From: Bigelowiella natans CCMP2755
Taxonomy: Eukaryota > Cercozoa > Chlorarachniophyceae
Direction of reading: 5' to 3'
Length of the DNA: 33,803 nucleotides
NCBI GenBank assembly: GCA_000320545.1
Contig: ADNK01000440.1
Location: 1 to 33,803 of the forward strand
The notes under the pieces were generated by a model, which was given only the letters and a program-made list of their open reading frames with translations, did not search any database and had not been told where the DNA came from. The translations under genes were made by a program, and so were the position numbers. Of the stretch, positions 33,768-33,803 are shown in pieces. The first letter of the stretch is position 1, and each line of letters starts with the position of its first letter.

Positions 33768-33803
<36 letters not shown>
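33760..33803. repeat. C-homopolymer followed by (CT)n at the window edge
   Basis: About 19 C residues run into CT repeats to the end of the window, probably in an upstream intron of the carrier gene (GA-rich on its coding strand). Confidence 0.9.

Overview
The window is nuclear DNA from an intron-rich microbial eukaryote. Every gene is split by GT-AG introns, TAA, TAG and TGA all act as stops, and there are no operons, Shine-Dalgarno sites or CRISPR arrays. Introns carry many microsatellites (CT, CA, TA, GGT, C-runs). I cannot fix the lineage from the sequence. The gene set (AP-2, DENN, RGS, voltage-sensor-like and mitochondrial carrier genes) and the dense, often short introns suggest a free-living alga or other protist rather than an animal or land plant.

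Layout. 559-1517 (+): the last three exons of an EF-hand-like protein whose 5' part lies outside the window. 2910-6601 (-): an AP-2 complex alpha-adaptin gene, here called copy A. 6920-7403 (+): a small three-exon gene I do not recognise. 7870-9403 (+): a seven-exon, four-helix voltage-sensor-like membrane protein. About 10240-10745: a coding-looking stretch that is not resolved. 11128-25067 (+): a roughly 40-exon gene of about 1,800 codons encoding an N-terminal RGS-like domain followed by a complete tripartite DENN module. 26327-31378 (-): a second alpha-adaptin, copy B, with 33 exons. 32865-33643 (-): the 3' part of a mitochondrial carrier (SLC25) gene, cut by the window end. Four intergenic islands (about 2.2-2.8, 9.6-10.3, 25.6-26.2 and 31.7-32.6 kb) are rich in CTAG and CATG words, and three of them hold exact copies of one 12-bp palindrome.

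How the genes relate. Two alpha-adaptins (clathrin-mediated endocytosis) sit on the same strand on either side of a protein joining an RGS fold (normally a GTPase-activating module for heterotrimeric G-alpha) to a DENN module (normally a Rab exchange factor). A link between G-protein signalling and vesicle traffic is an inference from domains and position only. The RGS-DENN architecture and the one-sided loss of 3' introns in alpha-adaptin copy A are the two most interesting observations. Exon models come from matching splice sites, reading phase and family sequence by eye, with no alignment or transcript data.
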